The position numbers and the translations under genes are program-made. DNA of 64,000 bases from Liolophura sinensis (taxonomy: Eukaryota; Mollusca; Polyplacophora; Chitonida; Chitonidae). The stretch's first letter is position 1. The number at the start of each line of letters is the position of its first letter. Shown one piece after another: positions 1 through 14,400 of this stretch. The notes under the pieces are model-generated. The model saw only the letters and a list, made by a program, of their open reading frames with translations, was not told the origin of the DNA and searched no databases. Location of the stretch: the NCBI RefSeq assembly GCF_032854445.1, contig NC_088302.1, positions 30,783,979 to 30,847,978 of the forward strand, written 5' to 3'.

Positions 1-3000
1 AAGCGGTTCAGATTTTGATAAAAAAGAAACACCCTCAGAATGTGTTTAGTGCTAGATCTGACTGTGCTTGTTTTTGTGTGATCATACACAAAGTATATGG
101 AAGTTCCTGGTGTTAAACTCGAACAAATTTTGGTGTGAATAGTTTTAGTGCAAGTGGTATAGTTTTGTATTTGTTTCCACTATGGAGAATATGTCACGTG
201 ACATTAGGAGATTGTCTTGTCCCGACGGGTTCATGTTTTGCGACCAATCAGCTCCTACCCACAAGGGGATTGTGATAGATAAACGGAATGCATAACTATT
301 TGTTTCGCATTATATTTAATATAAATAGTTGTCCGAGCTGAACATTTGCTCCATTTTGTAAAACAATCTACAATGTAACTATTTCTGGAGTTTTAATTTA
401 ACTTTGTACCAACCTCAGACATAGGGATTGTGAAGTTGGTCTTTGAATCAACTGTGGTTTAACTGTTTAAAAAAATGTGCATCCAAGTGGCAGCCATTTT
501 GGAAAGCTGTCCAGAGTTGAAATATGCCCCTATATGGTAAAATTGATTATGCAATTGCCACATGTGTTTATATTGATCCTCATAGCATGTAAATGTCTAT
601 ATCTATACATATATATATATATACATACAATTATATATCAATGTACCTATCTATATAAAATGTGAAATATATTTATGTATGTTGTTCCACTTATTATTGA
701 AGTTTTATACAATTTTAAGTAGGACAGAGAGACAGGCAGATTTTTAAATGGGGGACCATCTTACTAAAAGAAAAAAGAGTCGAAAGGCTTTCTGGCTTAT
801 GTAAGATCTGATCATCATGTAACCTAATTAAACACTTTAACACTGTATGGATCTAACTCTTGATCAGATTGTCCCCCCCCCCCCCAATAATGTAAATTGA
901 CCCTGTATGCTGTCTAGTTTTTGTGCTGAATGACCATTGACACTTCGAAGCTTTATATGTTTGCTACCCGCTTTTACTCCTGCATATGCATTTGCTCAGC
1001 ATAGTGAACTCAAGTGATTGTTTTGAGTGGCAGTTGTATTTATTTTAATACTAAGAGTCTGAAGTAATTCTTGAAACAGAAGAGAGAGGTGTAAAGTGTT
1101 ATTACCCTCTGCCTCAATTAGTAGCCATCTTGTTGCCAGTGCTTTTTAAATGCTATGCAAATTTGTTCACTAAGGAGAAGGTTGTGAATTTGATCAGAGA
1201 AGAACAAGACAGTGACAGAGTGATAGCAGTCTGCCCAAACTGCCTGCTTCCTTTTTTATTTAGTTTTTTTGCTCAGTCAGTTTTTAAAATGTTTGTCCAC
1301 AGTCTCTCTTTTTTTATCCTTTTGATATCCTTTGTAAAGTTTTAAGTGTTTCGTACAACGCCTTTAATGACATATTTTGACATAAAAGAGACACTGGTGT
1401 TTGAAATCTGCTGCGAGCGATTGTGCTGATAGTTAGAAGGCCAAAGTAGTTTTGCAGCAGTTGGTATTACAGTACATGTAAATTGTATTCAGCCACAGAT
1501 GAGCTCACAAAATGAACGTTCTGAAGATAAAGAATTATGTCAAATTGTTTGTGCAAACTATCATGACGATGCGAGAGAAAAAAGTGTACTTTATGAGACA
1601 GAAGTGTTATCAGAGTAAATAAATCATGAAGTTTTTGAATTGATGACAAAGCAAGAAGCAAAAAACTCCCAAATTTTAAAAATTTCTTGGGATTTTTTTT
1701 TTTTTTTTTTTTTGGGTAATTTTTAACCGAATGGAAATAAATTCATGATTATGAATGTTAGCACTTGTAGTTTAGACCGAAATCATTTTGTGACTTATTG
1801 AACATGATCTTGTCTGTATTTAACTTGCCAATCACTATTAGTTTTAGAAATTTACCTCCTGGGGCTTGTTGTTTGAAGGCAGGTTATGAAATATGAACCT
1901 CATGTTGCAGCAACACTGGCATTCTGCTGTGGTAGGGGCTTTGTCAGCTTTCTACAAAAGATAGTAAATCTTCTAGCAGTGGAATGAAGACCGACCTCTC
2001 TATTGTTTCATGTATGGCAGGATTTGCCTCCCCTTGATCAAGGCCGGTGAATAGAGCCACAGAGCGTTTCCTTCATGGTTTATCCTGTATTGTACAACCT
2101 ATTTTCTGTGTTTTGTGGTGGTTAATTATTGTGATAAGAGGTATATCGGTAGCTTGAAACACTGAAATTGTAAGCAAATTCCTACTTTTCTTGCCATGCA
2201 TCTCTTTAAAAATTATTTGGACATTTGGGTGGTGCTTTCTTTTCTCATATATTAAAGTACAGTATTGCCCATAAATGTAATACATACTATCAGTGGTTTG
2301 TTCATCCAATCAGCATTCGAACAACCAGCCCCGGTGTTCATTCTAATTCACTTGCCCCACGCCCCACAGGGAGATCGGAGAAACTCCTTGGCGGGGTAAC
2401 ATGGAGCCGCATAATTCACACAACTTTTATACATTTTATATGCAGACTTTGTGCCAAGCCTATGCAGGTTAGCCTAGGGATAGAAATGTTAGAGAAAAAA
2501 ACATGACAGCATCAATGGACAAGACATCTCAGACATGATTTTGTATGGTTATACGTACCCATATGTCTGGATGTTCCAACTGATGTTTTGAATTCAATTT
2601 TCCAAATGAGCCATCGCTTGAGCTTATTTTTTGATGTATATGTCGTCTTTGGAACAAGCTCATGCATACAGACCTGTATTTTTATAAGTTAAATTCATCA
2701 TTACTAATTTTGCAATGATTTACAGTCCCATGAAATTATCAGTGAACTATTATTTATTAGTTTTATTTTTTTATTGAATATGAATCTATGGACTAATTTT
2801 GAAAATTAATGTAGCTCTGAGCTGAGTTTCAGCTTCAAGAGTATGTATGAGCCATTAACTTTTATTGTTTTCATTAATGTCATTAATTTTTGAGTAGATA
2901 CAACAGGCTGGTCACTAATTCACCTAAGACTATGACCAAACTGTCATATAATGGTATCCCATCATGCAGCATGTAATGAATCAAGAGTCCTTTCATTTAA

Positions 3001-4300
3001 CAGGATACCATTTCCCGTGCAATAGTGACTCAGGTCCAAGCTGGATGAACCATTGTTCCCTGTAATATACATGAGCATTACGTTCCCAGTTTCTCCCACA
3101 AATGACTGCAAAGGAAAGAATCAAAAAGAAACCTATCAGCCTTGGCCTGAATTACTTTAGGTGGGAAATGTTCCATAGTAACACATGTAGCTCAGTTTTG
3201 GGGTACCAATGCTTTATAAGGTTGTCTTGGTGTCAAAGATGAGGGGGCCACAATGCTCAACTATTGTCTAGAGCTAACATTCCCGGTAGATGCTCAGAAA
3301 ACAAGAGGTTTCCATGTACATTCGATTACATAAAAATAACGTATTATAATGAAAGCCCTTTTGACATTTATCTGGACAAGGATGCAGATTTCATCGAACC
3401 ACATATGGACATACTGTAAGTGTATATGTACTTTCATTTTCTATGTATGATTTTCTTTGTTTATATATTAATTAAAAATGTTTTTAAGATAAGGATTTAT
3501 GTAAGTTGCCAGTAATATCCAAGATATTCCCTAATTTATCAATTGCTCATACATGTGAGTATTTCTTTTTGAATTCTTTTGGAATTTAGTATTAGGGATG
3601 AAATACTGGGAACTTCAATTCGCATTGATTGAAAATTACTGTTCAATAGTACAAAATATCTCTGCTGAATAACAAAGCATTTTATTGTAATATCTGTCAC
3701 TCATTTATTGTCTGGCGAGCTGGTAGATTGTAACTTCACCCGTCTCTTGTAGTATTTGTACCGTGGCCATTTTTTAAGGCACCAATTTGTCATTTTGACA
3801 GCTTTTGAAACTATCAAGCGACTGTAAAGGTAAATCAGTGCTAGTACATTGGACGCAGCCACTAGTGAACTTGTGAGCCTATAACTGTTGGCACAAGTGT
3901 CAAATCAATGTAAATTGTCAGCACGTAGGAACAACATTGATAGTCCAAAGTGTTTTGTTAGATTGTGCTTTTTGCAAAACTGCAATGGAATAAAATGTAT
4001 TTTATCAAAAATGTTTTTTGCTTTCATGGACTTGTAATAGTGTGGTAGTTAAAACAGTAAAAATACAGTAAATTACTTAAAATTGTGTGGAATTATGATT
4101 ACCCTGCTGAATTACATTGATAAATTACATAATTTACAGCAAATCACATGATTATGTGATTTTTCACCAACAAATTACCCTTTTGTGCTATAGTTTGTAC
4201 AGCAGGGCAATCAGTTGATGAAAAATTGCATAAAATTATAGGCGATTTACTGTCATAATGGATTTGACTGGTTGCTTGTTTTACGTGTGACTTTGTTGGC
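1..4300. other. AT-rich sequence with no recognised gene
   Basis: No open frame with family resemblance or convincing splice structure was seen. It contains short homopolymer runs, C near 871-885 and T near 1689-1713. It could hold the 3' UTR of a gene beyond the left edge or the missing end of NCDN. Confidence 0.5.
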
Positions 4301-4345
4301 ATCACACATACGCTCCGACTGGCTCACAGTAATGGGCAGTAGCTG

Positions 4346-4612
4346 TAGCGAGTGCTTTGGGTTTTTACATGTATGTGTAATGTGCCTCCATGTCGCAGAA
4401 CAGATTTCCACCGCTCTTTTTATCTAGTGCTGCTTCACTGAGACACCTTACCAAAAGCAAGTAAGCCGCCCACCTGAGCCATTATATTGATACAGGTCAA
4501 CCAGTCGTTACACTATCTCCATAATGCTTAACGCCATGGAAGGAAGCTACAACTTCCTCTTTTAAAGTCTTTGGTATGATCCGATCCACGACTGGAGCAC
4601 CTGGAGTAAACC
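4346..4612 (-). mobile_element. SINE type B (tRNA head, AGTG-rich tail)
   Basis: Reverse copy of the element at 10850-11217. The tail motif AGTGCTTTGGGTTT is at 4351-4364, followed by matching body (CCGCTCTTTTTATCTAGTGC, near 4413) and a tRNA-like head. It is diverged. Confidence 0.75.
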
Positions 4613-5720
4613 ACTGACCTTTGGCAAGTAACTGATGAGCATTCCAATATGTGACACACAGATTTACACATGCAGAGCAAGCTCAAGGTGTATACCATCG
4701 TAGTAATACACAAATGATCTCCATTGAGCTTCATGAAAGGCTACCTAAATGTCCTTACAAGCCCTGCCGACTTTTTTTTACACACCCAAGTCCCTGAGAG
4801 CTACAGAGAAAGGGACGTTTCAGAAAGCCTAAGGCTGGGATTGAACCAACACTTTGTGTGCCCTAGCATTTCAAAGACACGTATGATAAACACTGATCCC
4901 CTCAAGACATGTGCTACAATGACTTTATTAAACAATAGTGCATCTTAAGTTGACACTTCATGTGTTCTAAAATGATAAAATCAAAAAGTCCCTTTGAAGT
5001 TCGATTTATATTTATTAGGAAAATACATGTAGATGCATCTAATATGAAGGGAACGCCATTGTTACCAGCTGAGAATCAAAGTAGACTACATAGTAATTCA
5101 GCAGACAAGGCTATGACACCAAAAATTTAACGTGCAAATTATTGAAATTCAGCTGTTATTCTTGTTGGCCACAAAACAAACATCATCCGCAACTCAAAGC
5201 TCCTTCAAGTTCAGCACAACCTGATGACCTGAACAAAAAAAAAAACAAGAATTTACAGTAAATCACATCAATCAGATTGTTTGTAAACTTCGTACAGCAA
5301 AGAATTACAGGTGATTTACTGCATGTTAAAAACAGCTCCTAGGTTGGGTTGACGTGAAAACTATTAACAGTAGATTTGATCTAGCTAGGTTTAGGAAGAA
5401 TTTCAAAACTTCTGGCCGAAGTTTAAAATAAACTCAACCAGGCAGTAATATGATCCCATTATAAAATGTCATCTTCGTTTATGATACAGAAGGGTTACTT
5501 GACTACGGTTACAGTAACCTCGGTGAAGTTGGCACAAGATTCCAACACAACATTCAGCACCATATTGGCCAGAATGCAGCTCGTGCATCCGCGAATATGG
5601 AGTTGAATGTTGTGTACAGTAAAGTCGGCACAGTATTCCTACTGGGCAATAAATAAATACTGAACATGTGTGTGGCATGTAATAAAAGGTCCTATAAATG
5701 ACATTTACTATGATTTAAGT

Positions 5721-5964
5721 TATTTATTTATTTGATTGGTGTTTTACGCCATACTCAAGAATATTTCACTTATACGACGACGGCCAGCATTATTGTGGCA
5801 GGAAACCGAGCAGAGCCCAGGAGAAACCCACGACCATCCGTAGGTTGCTGCCAGACCTTCCCACACAAGCTGGACTTAAAACTCACAGCCACTGCATTCG
5901 TGAGAGGCTCCTGGGTTATTACGCAGCCTTAGCGTGCTAAACAACTGAGCCACGGAGTTCCCCC
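5721..5964 (-). mobile_element. SINE type A, full length
   Basis: Begins on the plus strand with TTTATTTATTTGATTGGTG (reverse of the AAAT tail), continues with the central block including ATTATGGTGG-like sequence, and ends at the tRNA-like head near GAGCCACGGAG. ATTTAAGTTA flanks it on both sides (5713-5722, 5965-5974) as a target-site duplication. Confidence 0.85.
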
Positions 5965-6079
5965 ATTTAAGTTAAATGTGATCTTTATTTACATAAACAC
6001 CGCATCTACCTGCCGTCAAATATATTTTCTCAAAATGGCGAATGTTTGAAAGATAATCAGTCCTTAAGGTAAATTGAAT

Positions 6080-7180
6080 GGATCGAAAAAAGTTGCAGCA
6101 GCTCTGGAATAGGGGTTCATCGACAGTCCTCTGTCGCATCTTTATATTAAGTGCTATTTTGGACCGCTTGCAACTTAGCACAATGTCAAAAATGCATGCT
6201 GAAAAGCGGGTATCTTTAAATTATAAAAGCTATAGAAATATGGGTATATTTCCAGGTTTGGAAAACTTATATTGCAAGTCACAGACGCCCTGGAATGGGG
6301 ATTAATCGATAGTTCTGTGTCCTATCTTCACATTTAGTGCTGTTCTAGAACGTCTGCTACTTGCTACGGTGTCAAAAATGCCTTCTAAAATATGGGTAAC
6401 ACTCAAAATATAACTGCTATACTCGAGGGGTTGGAAAACATATGATGCAAGTCGCAGACACCCTGGAATGGGGGTTAATCGATAGTCCTGTGTCCTATCT
6501 TCACATTAAGTGCTGTTCTAGAACGTCTGCTACTTGCTACGGTGTCAAAAATGCCTTCTAAAATATGGGTAACACTCAAAATATAACTGCTATACTCGAG
6601 GGGTTGGAAAACATATGATGCAAGTCGCAGACACCCTGGAATGGGGGTTAATCGATAGTCCTGTGTCCTATCTTCACATTTAGTGCTGTTCTAGAACGTC
6701 TGCTACTTGCTACGGTGTCAAAAATACCTTCTAAAATATGGGTAACACTCAAAATATAACTGCTATACTCGAGGGGTTGGAAAACATATGATGCAAGTCG
6801 CAGACACCCTGGAATGGGGGTTAATCGACAGTACTGTTTCCCCTCTTTACATTGAGTGCCATTCTAGGCACTTTGCTACTTTCCAAGGTGTCATAAATGC
6901 CTTCTGAAAAATTGGTAAAAACGTAACTGCTTATATATGTACATTTGCAGGATCAGAAAACATGTATTGCAAGTTGTACATGCCCAGGAATGGGGATCAA
7001 TTTACAGTGCTGTGTCCTATCTTCATATTCAGTGCCCTTCTTAACCATCTGCTACTTGCCACAGTGTAAAAAATCCCTTCTGAAATATGGATATCAGTAG
7101 AAAGACAACTGCTGGTATGCGACTGGTTGGAAAACATATGTTGCAAGTCACTGACGCCCTAGATGTCGCGTCCCAAAAAC
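6080..7180. repeat. Tandem repeat, ~173-bp unit, about six copies
   Basis: TTAATCGATAG-type landmarks recur at about 6301, 6475, 6648 and 6821, with diverged copies near 6120 and 6994. Each unit holds CTGCTACTTGCTACGGTGTC and ACTGCTATACTCGAGGGGTT. The three central copies are nearly identical and the edges decay, as in satellites evolving by unequal exchange. Confidence 0.9.
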
Positions 7181-7914
7181 ATAATTCAGAAGATTGCATG
7201 TAGATGTAATCTGATCTTACTAATTTATTAATTTTTTTCTGTTTACTACACACCAGGCCAAGTTAAAGGAGGAGAAAAAAATGACACTATAGGCTAAAAA
7301 GAGCATATTTTCTTCTATCTGTTGGTATCTGCTGCAAAATTTTGCGATTTTTCATCGCCATACACATAAAGTCTGAAAACGGCAAAGCTGAGTTCATCAC
7401 GTCCTCCATCTTTAACACGCTGTAATTTACTCTGGGGGTGTGTTGCCTCTCAGCCAATGAGAGTTGTTAAAACTGCCAGCTTGTTCGTGTAAACTCGGAA
7501 CCCATGTCCAACATTCCGGTTTCCCGACCCCAAGTTCTACTGGAAATATTCGAACTGCACTTCGGCGGTTTCCGACAGCAATTCTCCTCCCCACACAGAA
7601 GACTTCAGGACTAGCTGTTAGGCAAAATGGAGTCGCCCACAGCGGATATTGGTGCTGACTTTATTATAATTTATCAACTTGAGGTACATATTAGAACTGT
7701 TTTTATGGTATGCACCTACGAGGAAATGCATGCTCTTTTCAATGGTATTTGTTAGATATTTAGATTTTCTTATCCTTTAAAATTGGCAGAGCGACCCTCT
7801 TTGGTATCTAGAAACTTGTCTATAACTTAGTGTTTAACCATAACACTACACAATTAGCTCCACACATACCTGTACACACCATCAATAAAGTCAATATCCG
7901 TTCTTATAGCCAGA

Positions 7915-8180
7915 GGGGCCTCCGTGGCTTAGTCGGTTAGCGCAGCATAATGACCCAGGAGTCTCTCACCAACGCGGTCGCTGTGAGTTCAAGTCCAGTT
8001 CATGCTGGCTTCCTCTCCGGCCGTACGTGGGAAGGTCTGCCAGCAACCTGTGGATGGTCGTGGGTTTCCCCCGGGCGCTGCCCGATTTTCACCCACCATA
8101 ATGCTGGCCACCGTCGTATAAGTGAAATATTCTTGAGTACGGCGTAAAACACCAATCAAATAAATAAATAAATAAATAAA
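7915..8180 (+). mobile_element. SINE type A, full length with target-site duplication
   Basis: The best reference copy. The tRNA-like head has an A box in GTGGCTTAGTCGGTTAGCGC and a B box in GTGAGTTCAAGTCC. The conserved central block contains CCACCATAATGCTGGCC, and it ends in AAAT repeats. TCTTATAGCCAGA repeats at 7902-7914 and 8181-8193. The central block may belong to the MetaSINE group; that is from memory and unverified. Confidence 0.93.
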
Positions 8181-8264
8181 TCTTATAGCCAGAATCCAGG
8201 CCTTTCACGTACATTTATGTTGGTGATGGACATTTATACCATGCTATATTTATAATATTACATT

Positions 8265-8431
8265 TTATTTTAAGCCCATTCTATGAATCCCCTGTACACA
8301 TGTGTACACATACCTGGCCAGTTGTAAACCACCATTGGTCAATATCACCTCCTTGACCTCTGGATGACCTCTTGACAGTTGACTCAACAAAGTCAAGTAC
8401 ACATCATTAATCTCCGAGTCTGTTTTTGAGT
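8265..8431 (-). CDS. NCDN: NCDN exon 17, 3' end uncertain
   Basis: Encodes DSKTDSEINDVYLTLLSQLS, then RGHPEVKEVILTNGGLQLA, aligning with human [21 protein letters not shown]. Either a donor CCAG/GTATGTG is used at 8314 and a short last exon lies further down, or translation reads on to the TAA at 8265-8267, where an AATAAA overlaps the stop region. Human NCDN has about 20 more residues here, which favours a missing last exon. Confidence 0.75.
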
Positions 8432-11400
8432 CTGAAAGTGAAAAGATAACCATGGCTAGACATATATGAACATACATTAAGCATTCACATAAATGAATTT
8501 GACTGAAACGATAATGTACATGATAAACCAAAGCAAATGAAGTTTGTTTTTTTCACAGCACTTGTTTCTTTTTTAAACAACACAGTACACTGTATATGTC
8601 TCAATACACACCGTATATACACACAGGCCTTCAGAATTTCTATCATCTACAAAATCACTTGAATGAATATTAGTACTGGTATTTTATGAAAGTCAGACTT
8701 ACCCGTTGTCATGGCAACCTCCTTAACAAGTTTTGGTAGCCATTCACTGGTGAGAACTGGCTCTAATAGTTCAGGGTAGATGCTGATACATGATCCAAAT
8801 GCTGGTGAGAAAAGAAAGTGTGAATATTATGTATTGAATGCACGCATACTTGGGCTTTTATGACATACTTTTCAACAATTTTTCAGTTACATGATGACAA
8901 TGAGTCATTAGATGTCTGTACATATACATGTACTGTGTCTGCTTAAGGTAGGGGGAGACAATCCTGTCAAAGTACTGCTGCTACTGACGTGTCTTTTCGC
9001 AGGTACCAGAAATGATGTCATATTATACTGACACTGGGCCAACCAGTCATGTTCTAACCTCTCAGTTCTGAGCAGCATGCGAGGGAGCAACAGGTACCAC
9101 TTTCAAAATCCTTGGTATGACCCGACCAGCGTTTGATTCCAGGTCTCCCAACTTCAAGGCAAATGTTCTACCCATCAGGCCACGCAAACAGTGAACATGT
9201 ATTTTTAACACGTTAGAAAAAAAATTCAATCCCAGTATTCGAGTTGGGAGTTTTTTCACTACACTCACAATGAATAATGCGACTATGTCTGTTTCCACCA
9301 CAATCAATTATCCATGCTTTCCATCCTCTAACACATATATCCGTGAAGAGAACCTTTTCCATCAAAATCAGCTTTCATCTACGTGTCTACATATAGCTAG
9401 TAAATTGATTAGATTTGGCCATTTTGGTCAAGGTTTACATACTCTTGATTACTCTAAAATCAGCTGAAATGAAACTCATCAGTTGAAAATTCTCATCCCA
9501 GTATACATGTTATATGTACAGCTTTCCTCTACTTGTCTACATGTAGCTAGTAAATCGATTAGATTTGGCCATTTTGGTCAAGGTTTACAAGTATGTTTCA
9601 CCCATTCACCTATACACTGAAAAGGTTACTGGGCACAGACGAGACAGTGCTGTTGAGATTTGGGTGGCACTGGCCGATGCGGAGTGATTCTTTCACTTTA
9701 AGAATGCTGATCTTGGTGGGTGTGTCAACAGTAGTGTACAATGATGTGTGGGCTGTGGCTGGTAACCAAAACAGTGGTTACCAAAAGCGGAGTTGTGATA
9801 ACTTGTGTTTGTTATGTCATGCTCTCTGATGCTTACTTATATATTTGATTGGTGTTTTATGCCGTTGTCAAGAATATTTCACAGAGCCCGGGGGAAACCC
9901 ACAACCATCCGCAGGTTGATGGCAGACATTCCCACAAGAGGGAGCCAGCACGAGCTGAACTCAAAGTGACTGCACTGGTGGGAGGCTTCTAGGTCATTAG
10001 GCCGCGCTGGCATGCTACCCCTCTCAGCCATGGAGGCCCCCCTCTCTGATACTTAATATCGAGATTCACAGCTGCACCAACAGGCTTTTTTTAAAATTTC
10101 TTTTGTTTTTAAATATAGGTACTCCATGAATTTGGTCATTTATATCTCTATACTCAGTAACGAATTTCATCGTAGTTTTTGCTTTTTTGGGGGGTTTCTG
10201 TTTATGGCCTAACATTGAGCATATACGTTAATACCAAGTCTGCATACATGCATGAACAGTCACCACTCTGATGATGGAGTTAGCATTAATCTGAAAGCTG
10301 AGTAAAATATATATACACTATGTTTCAAATTGCAACAGTTGGAGAATCCTAGTTATCAAATTAAGCAAAACTTTTAAACCAATACTATAACTGCTTATCT
10401 TTCTTCTTCACCCCCCCCCCCCCCACCATAATGCTGGCTGTTGTTGTGTAAGAGAAATATTCTTGAGTACGGTGGAAAACACGAAATAAATAAATAAAAT
10501 AAATAAAGCAAAAATGAAAAACAAGAAAGTGAAGTGAATCTATCTGCAGAACAGATACATGTGTTTATTTATTGATTTGATTGGTGTTTTACCCCGTACT
10601 CAAGAATATTTCACTTATAGCACTATGGTGGGAGGTAACCCACGGCCATCTGCAGGTTCCTGACAGACCATTCCAGATGGAGAAGAAGCCAGCTTGGGCT
10701 GGACTTGAACTCACAGTGACTGCATTGGTGAGAAGCTTCTGGGTCATTACGCTGCGCTAGCGCACTAACCAACTGAGCAGATGCATGTAAAGCATGCGCA
10801 TGTTTCCATAGATTTCAATTATCATTACAACATACCTACCTTGTGTTGCTACCGGCCCGGATAGCACAGTTTGTAGAGCGTCCGCTTCGGGACCGGTAGA
10901 TCCAGGATCAATCCTTGGTCGAGTCACACCTAAGACTTTAAAAGAGGAAGTTGTAACTTCCTCGCTTGGCGTTCAGCATGAAGGGGATAGTGCAACGACT
11001 GGTTGACCCGTATCAGTATAATGGCTCGGGCGGGGTGGCTTACTTGCCTTCGGTAAGTCGTCTCAGTGATGCAGCACTAAATAAAAGAGCGGTGGAAATC
11101 CGTCCTGCAACAAGGAGGCACATTACACGTGCATGCACCCTAATGATTCCTTCGTCGTCATATGACTGAAAAATTGTTGAGTACGACGTTAAACCCCAAG
11201 CACTCACTCACTCACTCACCTTGTGTTGCCAAGAACCACAACTCTGCCACATCATCCCACACTGCAGCATACTTTGGGGCAACAACCAGCTTACGGCTCC
11301 CGCCTGACTCCATTACTGTGTGGATCTGACTGAAGTAGGCCAATACATTTGTGAAGAAGATCTTCATGCGGCTTTTATTCACAGCTGCAAATAATCCATA

Positions 11401-14400
11401 AAACAACTCTTTCAAATTATTGATTTGATTGTTGTTTAAAGCCATACTGGAGAACTGTTCACTTATACCATCATGGCTAGTTTTACAAACATAGGAAAAC
11501 GACAAATTTTGGACAAACCTTGCCATATGTGACATACAGACATGTACACCATTTTCATGAAAGAAAATTTTGATGTCAAGAAATGCTTGACCGCCCAAAC
11601 GGACACATGTCGATCGTCAGCATATTGACAAACAATGAGAGCAAGGAAAGTTAAATACTCTTATGACCCTCCGTGGCTCAGTTGGTTAGCGTGCTAGCGC
11701 AGTGTGATGACCCTAGAGTCTTTCACCAATGGGACTGCTGTGAGTTCAAGTCCAGCTCATGCTGTTTTCCTCTCCGGCCGTAAGTTTACCATCAACCTGC
11801 AGATGGTCGTGGGTTTTCCCCGGGCCCTGCCCGGTTTTCTCCCACCATAATGCTGGCAGCCATCGTATAAGTGAAATACTCTTGAGCATGGTGTAAAACA
11901 CCAATCAAATAAATAAATAAATACTCTTATAATCTGCAAACTATGTGTTTCTGATTCAGCTGACTGGGTTTACAAAACAGTACACATATTGGAGAATTCT
12001 ATAAATGAGAAGAAAGCCAAGGCCAATGCGTCAACCCAAATCACCATGTTATTGGATACACTTGTATAATACAAATACTAAAATCAATCATATATGTATT
12101 TTTCAATTTTTAAACAGTAATGAATTCCTACCTTGCATGACCTGAGGATGCCTGCCAATCATCAATCCTAATGTTATTTGATTGGCTAACAGAACAGTGT
12201 GGGAGGAGTCAACTGAAATTAAAGAAAGAATCCACAGTGATTGTGTGTTTATTAGGTGTTCCCTTCTTATTAGCATGCACATTTACGCATATATACCATT
12301 TTAATTTGCACAAATATGAAGTTTACAAAAAAGTGAAATTTCCTTGCCATGCTGTCATTTGTATAAAGCCACATTCACACAATGCCATTTGTTGCATCGA
12401 CTTCTCAAATTCAACGAGTGGAATAAAAATAGAACAAACCAATTTCAAAAGCTGCCTTCAGACGAAGCATTTTGTTGAAAGCAGAGCTTGCGCTAATTTT
12501 TTTTTCCACTCCTTTATTTCGAAAGGTTGATTTGAAAATCACACTGTGTGAGCGTGGTTATAACATAACAACTGATTACTGTATCTTACTGTATAAGATG
12601 CTGATCCTTAACTACTGTCCATTAGCTTAGCTAAATTTGGTAAAAGTTCTCCATTTAGCTTTTTAAATCAAAGATTTTCTTTCAAAAAAAAAGATTTCAA
12701 CCATTCCTGTTGGAATACACTTGTAGGTAATATATATCTTTTATTTTCTAAAAGCTGATGTCCTTTCACTCTTTACACAATTTCTCAAGTTTGAGAATCC
12801 AGAGGTGATAAAATGAAACAAGATTTGCCTGAAAATATTCACATATGTCTTTTACTACACTGGAGAAATTTAAAAAGTGACTTCATATTCACAAAAGAAT
12901 AACCTATGGTGATGCCACAGAGCATCCTGATTTACAAACAGACAAAAGAATATTGTTTACCTAATACTGTAATACAGCCACACAGTAGTGACATCAGCTC
13001 CGTGAAGACTGGGTGTGACTTAACAAGATCCGTCTCCAACACAGACAAGTTCAACAAAACACCACACAGAGTCCGCAAGGCAATCTTGAACAAAATACAA
13101 GGCAAAAAATATTACTTCTTTTAACATTTCATCAACACTTAAAGTACACTTCCTTCTGAAGAATTTTTTAAAGAGCTAACTTAAAGGACTCGCTTCTGAT
13201 CGGCTGATGTGAGACAAGGGCAAAACCAGTTTATGCCCAGCCTAAGCTGAATTTCAGGTATGGTTGATCATGGAGGTATTTATGGAAGGAGGAACAATTC
13301 GCCCAGTCAGCCCAGCGAGCCGGCCTGTCTACTCTGAATGCAATCTCCCATGGCCACGCAGCCTGTGATGTTCAATGCAAGATGCCACGCCTCAAAGTGC
13401 ATACACCAGCCCGGCTAAGGGTGAACTGCCAGGAAAAGTATTCCATCATGCCCATTAACCTTGAGTAAAAAGCGTCAACTTCAAATTCTGCACACAACAA
13501 AGATATAGTCAGATCATTTTTTTCGCGTCGATGTGATCATTTTCATCACATCTATACGATTATTTTCATCGAAACATAGTTTATATAGGACAGTGATATT
13601 TATTCAGCTATCGGGAACATCTTTTTTTTTTTTGCTTCTTTCCGGCGAACTGAGTACGATAAAAGTATGTTTTCCGGTTAGCATTATTTTGTGCCATTTA
13701 CCTGGTACTGATGTGTTACGGGCCCCAGAGCTCAATTTTTTTAAAATGATGATTGAAACTTTGCCCACTTCAAAAATATCCAAAATTGGTCAATGTTTGA
13801 ATTCCATAACATCACATTTCCGCACAACTAACGATGTACTGCTAATAAAAATAAGATCAAGGAAATACTTAATGAGCACAAAACTGTATGTGCACATGTG
13901 GCAATTTAGGCCCCATAAGCGGTTTTTTACAAAGTTTGATTTTTGTGAACACGACATTCCTATATTTCTCAAAATCACTGCTTGTCATCATTGGTGCGCA
14001 TGCGTAGTCCCTTATGATTAGGAGAATTAACTAAGGAGGTTTACCTGCTGTGAACAAACACCTCTGCTGAACATTCATTAGCTTCCTGCTAATGTTTGTC
14101 AATGTAACCTGTAAACCACTGGATATGGAGACTTTTGCCAAGGCAGCATTAATTGTAGTGCACCATCGTGTGCTACATTGTAATGGAATGTGGCGAAATC
14201 GGACTGTGATCAGACAGGAATGTTGTCCATACTTGTAATAGGTCATATATATATACACACTCTAAATGCACATAGCTTCCTACTGTGTTTGAGAATACTA
14301 CAGCACATTGGGGGTAAAATATTGGGAAGTATACAGGGGACTACATGTGGCACGTCTTACTGGCTCATCCCAAAATGCCACGCATAAAAACTTACATGCG

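Noticed and set aside
7915-8000. tRNA gene-like A and B boxes in several places
   Set aside because: Each is followed by the same SINE body and tail and often flanked by target-site duplications; these are SINE heads, not tRNA genes.
12171-12530. 119-residue plus-strand frame
   Set aside because: Overlaps NCDN exon 14 on the other strand and then intron; no family resemblance.
13533-14021. 162-residue plus-strand frame
   Set aside because: Inside an NCDN intron, low-complexity composition, no recognisable family or splice context.
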